A stretch of 14,560 nt of DNA from assembly GCA_039925865.1 (NCBI GenBank), contig JBDSYA010000186.1, positions 1 through 14,560 on the forward strand. Direction: 5' to 3'. The position numbers and the translations under genes were made by a program. Below are positions 1 to 6,810 of the stretch, piece by piece. Source of the stretch: JBDSYA01 sp039925865. Lineage in GTDB: Bacteria; Bacteroidota; Ignavibacteria; Tepidaquicellales; Tepidaquicellaceae. The notes below the pieces were generated by a model that worked only from the letters and a program-made list of their open reading frames with translations, was not told the origin of the DNA and did no database searches. Each line of letters opens with the position of its first letter. The first letter of the stretch is position 1.

Positions 1-1507
1 AAGGCACGTTCCATATTGTACCACCTGAGGTAGTTCCGGTAATAGCAGAAGCTAAGGTTGGAAAACTAACATTTGCCTGATTTACAATTGAGTTTGGAAG
101 CGGGTTGCTATATGGTACAAAATTCAACGAAGTCCTGACAATATCTGTTGACGTTGCAAAGTTAAAGGCAAAGCCAATTGTCGGAACAAAACCATCCGCT
201 ATAGCAGGATTACTCATAGTAATTGTGTTTGGAGATTTACCAATTACAATTGATCCCGGAGCAATACCCGGTCCGACAATACCCATTCCTATAAATATTC
301 CGTTGGTTGAGGGCATGAAAGAAATAATATTATTTCCAGCAACTAAAAGACCTCCGGAAATAACTGTTGTGTCGGGTACTACACCATTCTGCCATTTATT
401 ATTACTGGCGTTAATTGTTCCGCCCTGATCTGTAAAATTGACGAGTCCATAAACTAAATAATTACTCAGATCGCATTTATCTACTGTCATGTTATCTATC
501 TGTCTGTTAAAAGCGATCAAAGTATCACAATTTTCAAAAGTAAGTCCTCTTAAAACTACATTGCTAAGAGCTGCGGGAGGATCAAATAAATCATTTCTTG
601 CCTGAATCCAAATTCCGCTTCCGGGAGTTGCTCTGAAAATTCTGGAATTTCTGATCTCAACATTGGAGTAATCAGTACGTGCAAGTAAATTTATATCAAT
701 ACCGATCCTTGTATTATTGGCCGGCATAACAACTGAAATATTTTCGAATACAGAATTTCTTAATTTTTCAAAGTAAATTGTATGTCCCTGTATCTGATTT
801 CCGGGATTGTTATTAAGGAAAGCGCAATGTGAAATTTCCACATTCTCGATCATTGTCGGAGAGGATATCCTTTGAAAAGCAACAATTCCAAAATAACCGT
901 TATCATTAACGGTAGAATTTCTCATTATAAAACCATCAAGACCAGAGAATGATGGAAAAAATATCCCTGTATAATTGGAGTTGTTAAAGTTACATGCGTC
1001 TATTTTGAGATCAATTAAATTTTCGCGGTTAACTCTAAGTCCTGCGACTCCTGCTGATGTAGTTGCTGTAGCAAAAACATTTTCTAAAGAAACATAGCTT
1101 TGTCTCATATCGATAGCATCACCAGTTGTAACGGCAACTCTCAGATTCTTAAGCATCATCCTTGAAGTTGGACTGCCACCCGGTGCATTCAAAGTTACGA
1201 TTGTATAAAATATTGTGTTAACCAGTGGATTTGAACCCTTCCATGCGCCAATGATATTAAGCCTTTTAGTCAGGTCAAATCCGGGATAATTTCCTTCCGC
1301 AACAACAACATTGTCCCCGGCCACAACAGAAGAATTATCAATTGCAGTTTGTACATTCTGCCACGGCGTTGCGATGTTTCTTGCCTGTGCAGGAGAATTA
1401 GCATCATTTCCCGTCGCTGTATTTACATAGTAAGTGGCTGATTCAGCCGTACTTAATATAAATAAATTAGCTACGATGATGAGTAATAAGAGGTAAATTT
1501 TTTTCAT
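1..1507 (-). CDS. Secreted right-handed beta-helix protein, N-terminal part (cut by window edge)
   Basis: Reading the minus strand from the ATG at 1507 gives 502 codons without a stop, continuing past base 1, so the C-terminus is missing. The protein opens with a signal peptide (MKKIYLLLLIIVANLF, cleavage probably near residues 22-24). It then has the TYYVNTATGNDAN...PWQNVQTAID...GDNVVVAEGNYPG pattern (residues about 25-77) typical of exported right-handed parallel beta-helix proteins. Residues about 115-370 are many short irregular turns of the type 'NVEISHCAFLNNNP' and 'NVEIRNSRIFRATPGSGIW', as expected of beta-helix rungs. Residues about 386-436 form a separate small beta module containing GMGIVGPGIAPGS and NTITMSNPA. 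I infer a cell-surface or secreted protein. No catalytic residues can be assigned, and any C-terminal sorting domain would lie outside the window. There is no clear Shine-Dalgarno sequence before the start. Confidence 0.85.
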   Translation of the reverse strand, partial: MKKIYLLLLIIVANLFILSTAESATYYVNTATGNDANSPAQARNIATPWQNVQTAIDNSSVVAGDNVVVAEGNYPGFDLTKRLNIIGAWKGSNPLVNTIFYTIVTLNAPGGSPTSRMMLKNLRVAVTTGDAIDMRQSYVSLENVFATATTSAGVAGLRVNRENLIDLKIDACNFNNSNYTGIFFPSFSGLDGFIMRNSTVNDNGYFGIVAFQRISSPTMIENVEISHCAFLNNNPGNQIQGHTIYFEKLRNSVFENISVVMPANNTRIGIDINLLARTDYSNVEIRNSRIFRATPGSGIWIQARNDLFDPPAALSNVVLRGLTFENCDTLIAFNRQIDNMTVDKCDLSNYLVYGLVNFTDQGGTINASNNKWQNGVVPDTTVISGGLLVAGNNIISFMPSTNGIFIGMGIVGPGIAPGSIVIGKSPNTITMSNPAIADGFVPTIGFAFNFATSTDIVRTSLNFVPYSNPLPNSIVNQANVSFPTLASAITGTTSGGTIWNVP

Positions 1508-1667
1508 CTGCTTAATTTGGGTTTATTATTGTAATTTAGTTTTTTAAAATAGAATTTACTTTTCGTCAATTCAATGTAAAGCAATACAAATTATAGATTT
1601 TAAAAGTTTCTTAAACATTTAGTTGAATAATTGAACTTAAAATAAATTATTAAATTGCAAAATACAA

Positions 1668-1703
1668 TTGACATAAAATTAAAAATTTAAAAATATAAGT
1701 TTG
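1668..1703 (+). promoter_or_regulatory. Candidate Bacteroidetes-type promoter
   Basis: TAAGTTTG at 1696-1703 fits the TAnnTTTG -7 element known for the Bacteroidetes primary sigma factor, and a TTG (within TTGACA) begins at 1668. The spacing between them, 25 bp, is longer than the roughly 19-21 bp usual for this promoter class, so the upstream element may be coincidental in such AT-rich DNA. If real, transcription would start near 1710 and leave a leader of about 155 nt before the gene at 1867, which would include the tandem repeat. Confidence 0.3.
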
Positions 1704-1741
1704 GTAAAATTATTTTTTAAATATACATTAATATAATTTTT

Positions 1742-1763
1742 ATCCTAACAAAATCCTAACAAA
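1742..1763. repeat. Perfect tandem 11-bp repeat, two units
   Basis: The 11-base unit ATCCTAACAAA occurs twice head to tail (1742-1752 and 1753-1763), about 100 bp before the start of the operon at 1867. An 11-bp period is close to one helical turn and would suit two adjacent binding sites for one regulator on the same DNA face. That role is inference; a chance duplication or slippage product is also possible. Confidence 0.55.
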
Positions 1764-1866
1764 TGCACTTCAGCATTATCACACTAAAACATAAGTGCCG
1801 CTTTATTCAATTTATTTATAGATAATTAATGGTTATGTTAGCGTCACTTTTTCTTATGACTAATAA

Positions 1867-2856
1867 ATGATATTACAAAATCATGCAACTTCCCTGCTGA
1901 CAAAAAGCATCAAGGCATTTACAGCTCATCTCATAGATTACGCGGGCCTATTCCCTCCGGCTAAACTTACAATTGATACGGCTCTGGAAAATTACATTAA
2001 TTATATCAATGGTGAAGATAAGTGGATGATATCAACATTTATCTGTCCGGTTAAGCTTCTATCCGAACTACAAATCATTTTTAATAAAACTTATCCTTTA
2101 GAAAAACTCATAAACCTTTCCGTATTGGGAAGAGGCGGACATAGTAAAGATGATTTTGTAAAAAACTTCGAAGAAGATCTAATATACTGGAAAAATATTA
2201 ATTCTGATCAGTCAATCAAAACAAATTTGTTTGAGATCAAGCTTCCCGACGGGCTGATCACCAGCCATGATGAAAATGATATTTCAGACTTTATTGACTA
2301 CATTTTTAAAAAGATAGATGAAGAGATCGCTCATCCGGTATTTATTTTTCTTGAAGGTCATGTAGGCACAGAATGGAAAAAAAATATAAGCGCACTGATC
2401 GAAGGTATTAAAATTCACAATAATAAGAAAAAGAATTGCGGATTTAAATTTCGCACAGGTGGTGTAGAGCAGTACTCATTTCCAACATCAGAACAAATTG
2501 CTTTTTGTATCAGAGAGTGTATTGACCGGGAAATACAGATCAAATTTACTGCCGGACTTCATCATCCTTTCAGACACTATGATAAAGAGATCGATATTAT
2601 AATGCATGGATTTATAAATGTTTTCGGTGCGGGTATTATTTCTTTGAGACACAACCTTTCAAATGCCGGGCTGAAAAATATTATAAGTGATGATAATCCT
2701 AAGAATTTTATATTCACTGATGAATTTTTTTCCTGGAACGACTGGAAAATTCCGGTCGAGGATATTGAATTTGCAAGGAAAGATCTGATGATATCTTTTG
2801 GAAGCTGTAGTTTTGAAGAACCTCTTGAAGATCTCAGATTAGCTAATTTACTTTAA
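1867..2856 (+). CDS. Conserved protein of unknown function beside fumarylacetoacetase
   Basis: This 329-aa protein has no signal peptide or membrane segment and is probably cytoplasmic. I recognise it as a member of a widespread uncharacterised family by its motifs: DYAGLFPPA (24-32), KFRTGGV (194-200), KFTAGLHHP (226-234), MHGFIN (246-251) and FGSCSFEEP (311-319). Alternating short hydrophobic strands (for example PVFIFLEG at 157-164) and helices suggest an alpha/beta fold, possibly TIM-barrel-like, with conserved His, Arg, Glu and Cys residues as candidate active-site or metal ligands; this is inference. Only 20 bp separates it from the fumarylacetoacetase gene on the same strand, so co-transcription is likely and a role in aromatic amino acid breakdown, or disposal of a side product, is a reasonable hypothesis. 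No Shine-Dalgarno sequence is visible; the ATG at 1867 places DYAGLFPP at about the right distance from the N-terminus. Confidence 0.85.
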   Translation: MILQNHATSLLTKSIKAFTAHLIDYAGLFPPAKLTIDTALENYINYINGEDKWMISTFICPVKLLSELQIIFNKTYPLEKLINLSVLGRGGHSKDDFVKNFEEDLIYWKNINSDQSIKTNLFEIKLPDGLITSHDENDISDFIDYIFKKIDEEIAHPVFIFLEGHVGTEWKKNISALIEGIKIHNNKKKNCGFKFRTGGVEQYSFPTSEQIAFCIRECIDREIQIKFTAGLHHPFRHYDKEIDIIMHGFINVFGAGIISLRHNLSNAGLKNIISDDNPKNFIFTDEFFSWNDWKIPVEDIEFARKDLMISFGSCSFEEPLEDLRLANLL

Positions 2857-2876
2857 GCAAAAATTTTTTATCAGAA

Positions 2877-4136
2877 ATGTTAAACTCATTTATTCCGGTC
2901 GATAAAGATTCACACTTCCCTATTCAAAATCTTCCTTATGGAATCTTCAAAAATAAAAATAATGAAAGTTCTCGTGCCTGCACTGCTATCGGGGAATACA
3001 TACTTGATCTTTCCGTTATTGAAGAAGAAGGACTCTTTAGTAACACTTCAATAAACGTCGAAAAAGTTTTCCTTGACGATTCGCTGAACAAATTTATGTC
3101 ACTCGGAAAGAATGCATGGAGTCAAGTTAGGAGAGAACTGCAGAATTTGTTGAGCAGCGATAATACCGTTTTGAAAAATAATGAAGATCTCCGAAAACAT
3201 TGTCTTATCAGGATGAGCGATGCGCAGATGTGCATGCCTGTTAAGATAGGCGATTATACGGATTTTTATTCGTCACGTGAGCATGCTACTAATGTGGGAA
3301 TTATGTTTCGTGGAAAAGAAAATGCGTTGATGCCTAACTGGCTGCATATGCCAGTTGCATATCACGGCAGGGCAAGCTCTGTTATATTGAGCGGTACAGA
3401 TATCGTCCGGCCAAAAGGACAGACAAAAGCTGATGATGCTGATTTTCCTTCATTTGGCCCTACAAAACTTCTCGACTTTGAACTAGAGGTTGGATTTTTT
3501 ATCGGACCGGGAAATAAGTTAGGCGAACCAATCACTGTTAATAATGCTGAAGAACATATTTTTGGAATGGCATTGGTAAATGACTGGAGTGCACGTGATA
3601 TTCAGAAATGGGAGTATGTTCCGCTGGGACCATTTCTCGCAAAAAACTTTGCCACTTCAATTTCTCCATGGATAGTTACGCTTGAAGCACTTGAGCCTTT
3701 CAGATTGAAACGTGAAATGCAGGATCCTGCTCCACTGCCTTACCTTCAAAGCAAAGAAAATATTGCTTATGATATTGATCTTGAAGTAAGTTTAAAAACT
3801 CCCGCAATGAAAGAACCTTTTGTTATTTCTAATTCAAATTCAAAATATCTTTACTGGAATATTTATCAGCAGCTGGCACATCACACTGTTACAGGCTGCA
3901 ATATGAAAACAGGAGATCTGCTTGCTTCGGGAACTATAAGCGGCCCTGATAAGATTTCATATGGAAGTTTGCTTGAGCTTACATGGAGAGGTGAACAACC
4001 GCTCAAATTATCCGGCGGAGAGGAAAGAAAATTTTTAATGGATGGTGATGAACTGATAATTTCAGGATGCTGCAATGGAGATGGCTACAAAGTTGGCTTC
4101 GGTGAAGTTACCGGCAAGATCCTTCCATCAAAATAA
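2877..4136 (+). CDS. fahA: Fumarylacetoacetase
   Basis: This 419-aa enzyme hydrolyses fumarylacetoacetate to fumarate and acetoacetate, the last step of tyrosine and homogentisate breakdown in the cytoplasm. Its length matches the family (mouse FAH is also 419 aa). The hallmark segment DYTDFYSSREHATNVG is at 126-141. Numbering runs three residues ahead of the mouse enzyme and the key residues are all present: metal ligands D129, E202, E204 and D236; catalytic His136, Lys256 and Glu367; and substrate-site R240 and Q243. The N-terminal SH3-like domain spans roughly residues 1-115 and the catalytic FAH domain the rest. It follows the unknown 329-aa gene by 20 bp and is followed by a lipoprotein gene, all on one strand. 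No other tyrosine-pathway gene (homogentisate dioxygenase, 4-hydroxyphenylpyruvate dioxygenase) lies in the window. Confidence 0.97.
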   Translation: MLNSFIPVDKDSHFPIQNLPYGIFKNKNNESSRACTAIGEYILDLSVIEEEGLFSNTSINVEKVFLDDSLNKFMSLGKNAWSQVRRELQNLLSSDNTVLKNNEDLRKHCLIRMSDAQMCMPVKIGDYTDFYSSREHATNVGIMFRGKENALMPNWLHMPVAYHGRASSVILSGTDIVRPKGQTKADDADFPSFGPTKLLDFELEVGFFIGPGNKLGEPITVNNAEEHIFGMALVNDWSARDIQKWEYVPLGPFLAKNFATSISPWIVTLEALEPFRLKREMQDPAPLPYLQSKENIAYDIDLEVSLKTPAMKEPFVISNSNSKYLYWNIYQQLAHHTVTGCNMKTGDLLASGTISGPDKISYGSLLELTWRGEQPLKLSGGEERKFLMDGDELIISGCCNGDGYKVGFGEVTGKILPSK

Positions 4137-4152
4137 TATTGAATATATAAAA

Positions 4153-5010
4153 TTGAAAAATCTGATCTGCATTATTTTTTTAACTTTACTCTTTAATTCA
4201 TGTAAAGAGTATCCTTCGGGCCCAGCCGATCATCCTTCTGAAAATAACTTTTCATATCCTTTCGAAATAAATTCTTTCTGGTATTATGGTACCAGGAATT
4301 TTACAAATAACTACAGACCCGATTCATTGATCGCTTATTTTCCGACCGATACATTAGAAGGAGTTGGTGGCGCAATTTTTTTAAAAGACACAGTTATAAA
4401 TAATGATACTTTAAGATTATTAAGAAACAGCCATAGTGTAACCGGTCACAGCCATGCAACATTGGAATTATATAAACAAACCGGTTCAGGTCTGATGAGA
4501 ATGGCATTTTATTCAGACGGAGTTAACTTCGGACCGTTCATTCCAAATCCAAATTCTGCCAGATTTAAATTTGGAGGTAAAGAATTCCGGTCTGTTAAAG
4601 ATATTTTTAATTATTATAAAAATGACCTGAGAGATTATATGACCGGTGATACTACTCTTATATTTGACGATCCTCCTGTAGTTGCAATAAAGTATCCAAT
4701 AGTTCAAAATACCGAATGGGATTTCAACATCGTGGGCACAACGAAGATGACTAAAAAATATACTACTTTTGAGAGTGTAAGATTAAATGATGTTTCTTAT
4801 AATTGTATTAAGATACAAAAGCAGTGGTATATGAACGGATCATCAACTCCTGATCCGAATTTAATTTTTTATGATTATTTTTCTAAAGATGGCATGATCA
4901 AGAGGGATTTTACAATTAAAGATATTGCAATCAATAATTCTTTCGGTCAGCTTATCGGATACCTTGATGCAAAAGAGGAATCTTTTTTAAATTTTTATAC
5001 TCATCCGTAA
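4153..5010 (+). CDS. Putative outer-membrane or periplasmic lipoprotein
   Basis: From a TTG start at 4153 the protein is 285 aa and begins with a clean lipoprotein signal: MKNLICIIFLTLLFNSC, with a lipobox LFNSC and Cys17 followed by KEYPSG. I prefer this start because the ATG at 4075 would add 26 residues in front of the signal sequence and overlap fumarylacetoacetase by 62 bp. No Shine-Dalgarno sequence is clear at either site. The mature part contains YPFEINSFWYYG, a pattern seen near the N-terminus of many Bacteroidota/Ignavibacteria lipoproteins, then mostly polar beta-rich sequence and no catalytic motif. The gap of 16 bp after fumarylacetoacetase suggests co-transcription, but a functional link to aromatic catabolism is unproven. 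It ends 2 bp from the convergent gene. Function unknown. Confidence 0.75.
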   Translation: MKNLICIIFLTLLFNSCKEYPSGPADHPSENNFSYPFEINSFWYYGTRNFTNNYRPDSLIAYFPTDTLEGVGGAIFLKDTVINNDTLRLLRNSHSVTGHSHATLELYKQTGSGLMRMAFYSDGVNFGPFIPNPNSARFKFGGKEFRSVKDIFNYYKNDLRDYMTGDTTLIFDDPPVVAIKYPIVQNTEWDFNIVGTTKMTKKYTTFESVRLNDVSYNCIKIQKQWYMNGSSTPDPNLIFYDYFSKDGMIKRDFTIKDIAINNSFGQLIGYLDAKEESFLNFYTHP

Positions 5011-5012
5011 AA

Positions 5013-5519
5013 TTAATAAATAAATCCAAATCCTACTGTCGCTCCAAAAAGTGAACCCACACCGTCTCTACCTCCATCGCCGGTAATTGTAGTAATAGAT
5101 CCGCTTCTGAATGCTTCGAAAATTAATAAATTATTTTTTGAGAATTTATACTCCGCGCCTAATGCCAATTTATAACCAAACCCTTTATAAACTATGCCAA
5201 GCTGTCCTGAAATAAAATATGAAGTTTTTCCGTTAAAAAACTTTTGCTTATAACCTCCAAGAAAACTGAATTTATTTCCGTTTCTGTTTCCATCCTTTGA
5301 TCTGAAGATCCCCATATCTATTCCAAGATCAATATTGCCGAAGCTACTAATTTTTGGTTCTAAGGAAACACTTGCGAGAAAGCCTGGATCGTAATCCACT
5401 TCCTGTGTACTTCCTGCAAAATGTGCTCCGGCTGAGATCGTGGCTAAGTTATAGTTCTGTGCAAGTGAAACATTCACAGACAAAATAAAGAGAGAAATAA
5501 CCAAAGTTACATACTTCAT
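5013..5519 (-). CDS. Small exported beta-barrel-like protein
   Basis: This 168-aa protein starts with a Sec signal peptide (MKYVTLVISLFILSVNVSLA, likely cut before QNYN at residue 21). The mature part of about 148 aa shows alternating polar/hydrophobic strands with many Gly and aromatic residues (ISAGAHFAG, SFLGGYKQKFF, LALGAEYKF, GATVGFGFIY) and ends in an aromatic residue. This pattern is typical of small outer-membrane beta-barrels with about eight strands. No enzyme motif is present and the ligand or role is unknown. It is transcribed away from selD and converges on the lipoprotein gene with only 2 bp between the stop codons. Confidence 0.8.
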   Translation of the reverse strand: MKYVTLVISLFILSVNVSLAQNYNLATISAGAHFAGSTQEVDYDPGFLASVSLEPKISSFGNIDLGIDMGIFRSKDGNRNGNKFSFLGGYKQKFFNGKTSYFISGQLGIVYKGFGYKLALGAEYKFSKNNLLIFEAFRSGSITTITGDGGRDGVGSLFGATVGFGFIY

Positions 5520-5623
5520 AATCTAATTTTAATTTACGTTTCAATAGGTTAATTTAAAAATATTATTCTTTAATATATTTATTATAGTATCTCACAAAGA
5601 ATTTTAAAAAAAGGCAAATTACT
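5520..5623. promoter_or_regulatory. Divergent promoter region between beta-barrel gene and selD
   Basis: The two genes point away from each other across these 104 bp, so promoters for both must lie here or in the gene ends. The stretch is AT-rich; TACGTTTC near 5533-5541 is one mismatch from the TAnnTTTG element, which is weak evidence. An AAGG lies about 12 bases before the selD ATG and may act as a poor ribosome binding site. No riboswitch-like structure was recognised. Confidence 0.35.
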
Positions 5624-6682
5624 ATGAGGCATAACGAAATACGCTTGACAAAGATGGTAACTTCAGCCGGCTGCGCAGCAAAGATATTCCCGCACATATT
5701 AGCTGAGGCTTTAAACGGGATTAAATGGGAAACAAATGAAAATGTTTTGGTAGGATTTGATGGAAAGGATGACGCGGGAGTTTATAAGATCAGTGATGAA
5801 CTTGCTTTAATTCATACAACAGATTTTTTTACGCCTGTTGTTGACGTTCCGTACTTATTCGGACAGATAGCAGTTACAAATGCATTGAGCGATGTCTATG
5901 CAATGGGCGGCACACCCATCAATGCGCTGAACATACTCGCATTCCCGCAAAAAGAAGATCTTGGAATAATGAAAGAAATTCTCAAAGGCGGTGCAGATAA
6001 AATCAAAGAATCCTTGGCAGTTATAATAGGAGGTCACTCGATCGACATTCCAACAATTGTTTACGGACTTGCCGTTACTGGAACAATTCATCCCGCAAAT
6101 ATAAAAGGAAACAATTCCGCGAAGCCGGGAGATAATTTAATTTTAACTAAAGGTCTTGGGACAGGTGTATTGAACAACGCGATTAAGTTCGCAAGTCTTG
6201 AAGAGAATTATTACGAATCATTAATTTCTTCAATGACACGGCTCAATAAGAATGCTTCAGAATGCATGGTGAGAGCAAATGCAAACGCCTGTACTGACAT
6301 TACCGGCTTTGGCCTTGCAGGACATTCAATGCAAATGTCAAAAGCAAGTAATGTCGTTCTGAAATTTTTTATTAACGAACTGCCATTATTGGACGGAGCT
6401 GAATGGGCTGTCGGTGAAGGTTACCTTACACGCGGTGATAAATCAAATCGTGATTATACAAAAGATTCCGTTGTAAATATTGGCGAAGTTAATAAAGTCA
6501 GAGAACATCTTCTTTATGACCCGCAGACATCAGGCGGACTTTTGATTTCAGTCCCCAAAGATAAAGTAAATTTTCTTTTGTCTGAACTTCATAGAGGCTG
6601 TGATATTTGTGCAAAGGTTGTTGGTGAAGTTTTAAACGTTGATAATGAATTTTCTCAAGGTACAATTATTTTTCATTACTAG
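5624..6682 (+). CDS. selD: Selenide, water dikinase (selenophosphate synthase)
   Basis: SelD uses ATP to convert selenide into selenophosphate, the selenium donor for 2-selenouridine in tRNA and for selenocysteine. The 352-aa protein aligns from its first residue with E. coli SelD. Catalytic Cys17 and Lys20 are in SAGCAAK, and magnesium/ATP-binding aspartates are visible in KDDAGVY (D50), TTDFF (D67), LSDVYAMGG (D90) and CTDITGFGLAGH (D225). The C-terminal domain carries YDPQTSGGLL (298-307). Position 17 is Cys, not selenocysteine; the nearby second Cys of E. coli SelD (Cys19) is Ala here. The start at 5624 is supported by the Cys17 register. mnmH follows 128 bp downstream on the same strand, which points to tRNA selenation as the main use; no selA, selB or selC is in the window. 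Confidence 0.97.
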   Translation: MRHNEIRLTKMVTSAGCAAKIFPHILAEALNGIKWETNENVLVGFDGKDDAGVYKISDELALIHTTDFFTPVVDVPYLFGQIAVTNALSDVYAMGGTPINALNILAFPQKEDLGIMKEILKGGADKIKESLAVIIGGHSIDIPTIVYGLAVTGTIHPANIKGNNSAKPGDNLILTKGLGTGVLNNAIKFASLEENYYESLISSMTRLNKNASECMVRANANACTDITGFGLAGHSMQMSKASNVVLKFFINELPLLDGAEWAVGEGYLTRGDKSNRDYTKDSVVNIGEVNKVREHLLYDPQTSGGLLISVPKDKVNFLLSELHRGCDICAKVVGEVLNVDNEFSQGTIIFHY

Positions 6683-6810
6683 TTCTGTCTCTTATGGTAT
6701 TCTGTCCAGGCCGACGCATTAGTTTTTCAAAATTAAAATAATCAGGTTATAATAAAGTCTGACAAATTACGATTTCATTACTTCTTCATCTTATTGTTTA
6801 ATGCTAATTT
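6683..6810 (+). other. selD-mnmH intergenic gap
   Basis: These 128 bp lie between two genes of one pathway on the same strand. I see no stable hairpin with a T-run, no open reading frame and no strong promoter match, so read-through from selD is possible but a separate weak promoter cannot be excluded. Confidence 0.4.

Larger units (their letters stand above)
1508..1866. other. AT-rich divergent intergenic spacer
   Basis: This 359-bp stretch separates the beta-helix gene (leftward) from the three-gene rightward operon, so it should hold promoters for both. It is very AT-rich. I see no open reading frame worth calling, no RNA gene and no convincing terminator. The two structures that stand out are a candidate promoter at 1668-1703 and a tandem 11-bp repeat at 1742-1763, listed separately. 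Confidence 0.7.

Noticed and set aside
105..428. Rightward 107-codon open frame
   Set aside because: It lies antisense to the beta-helix gene, whose minus-strand frame has a signal peptide and family pattern; the rightward translation is low-complexity and lacks any recognisable feature.
5624..5690. SelD as a selenoprotein (in-frame TGA at the active site)
   Set aside because: The codon at position 17 is TGC, so the enzyme has Cys and no recoding is needed.
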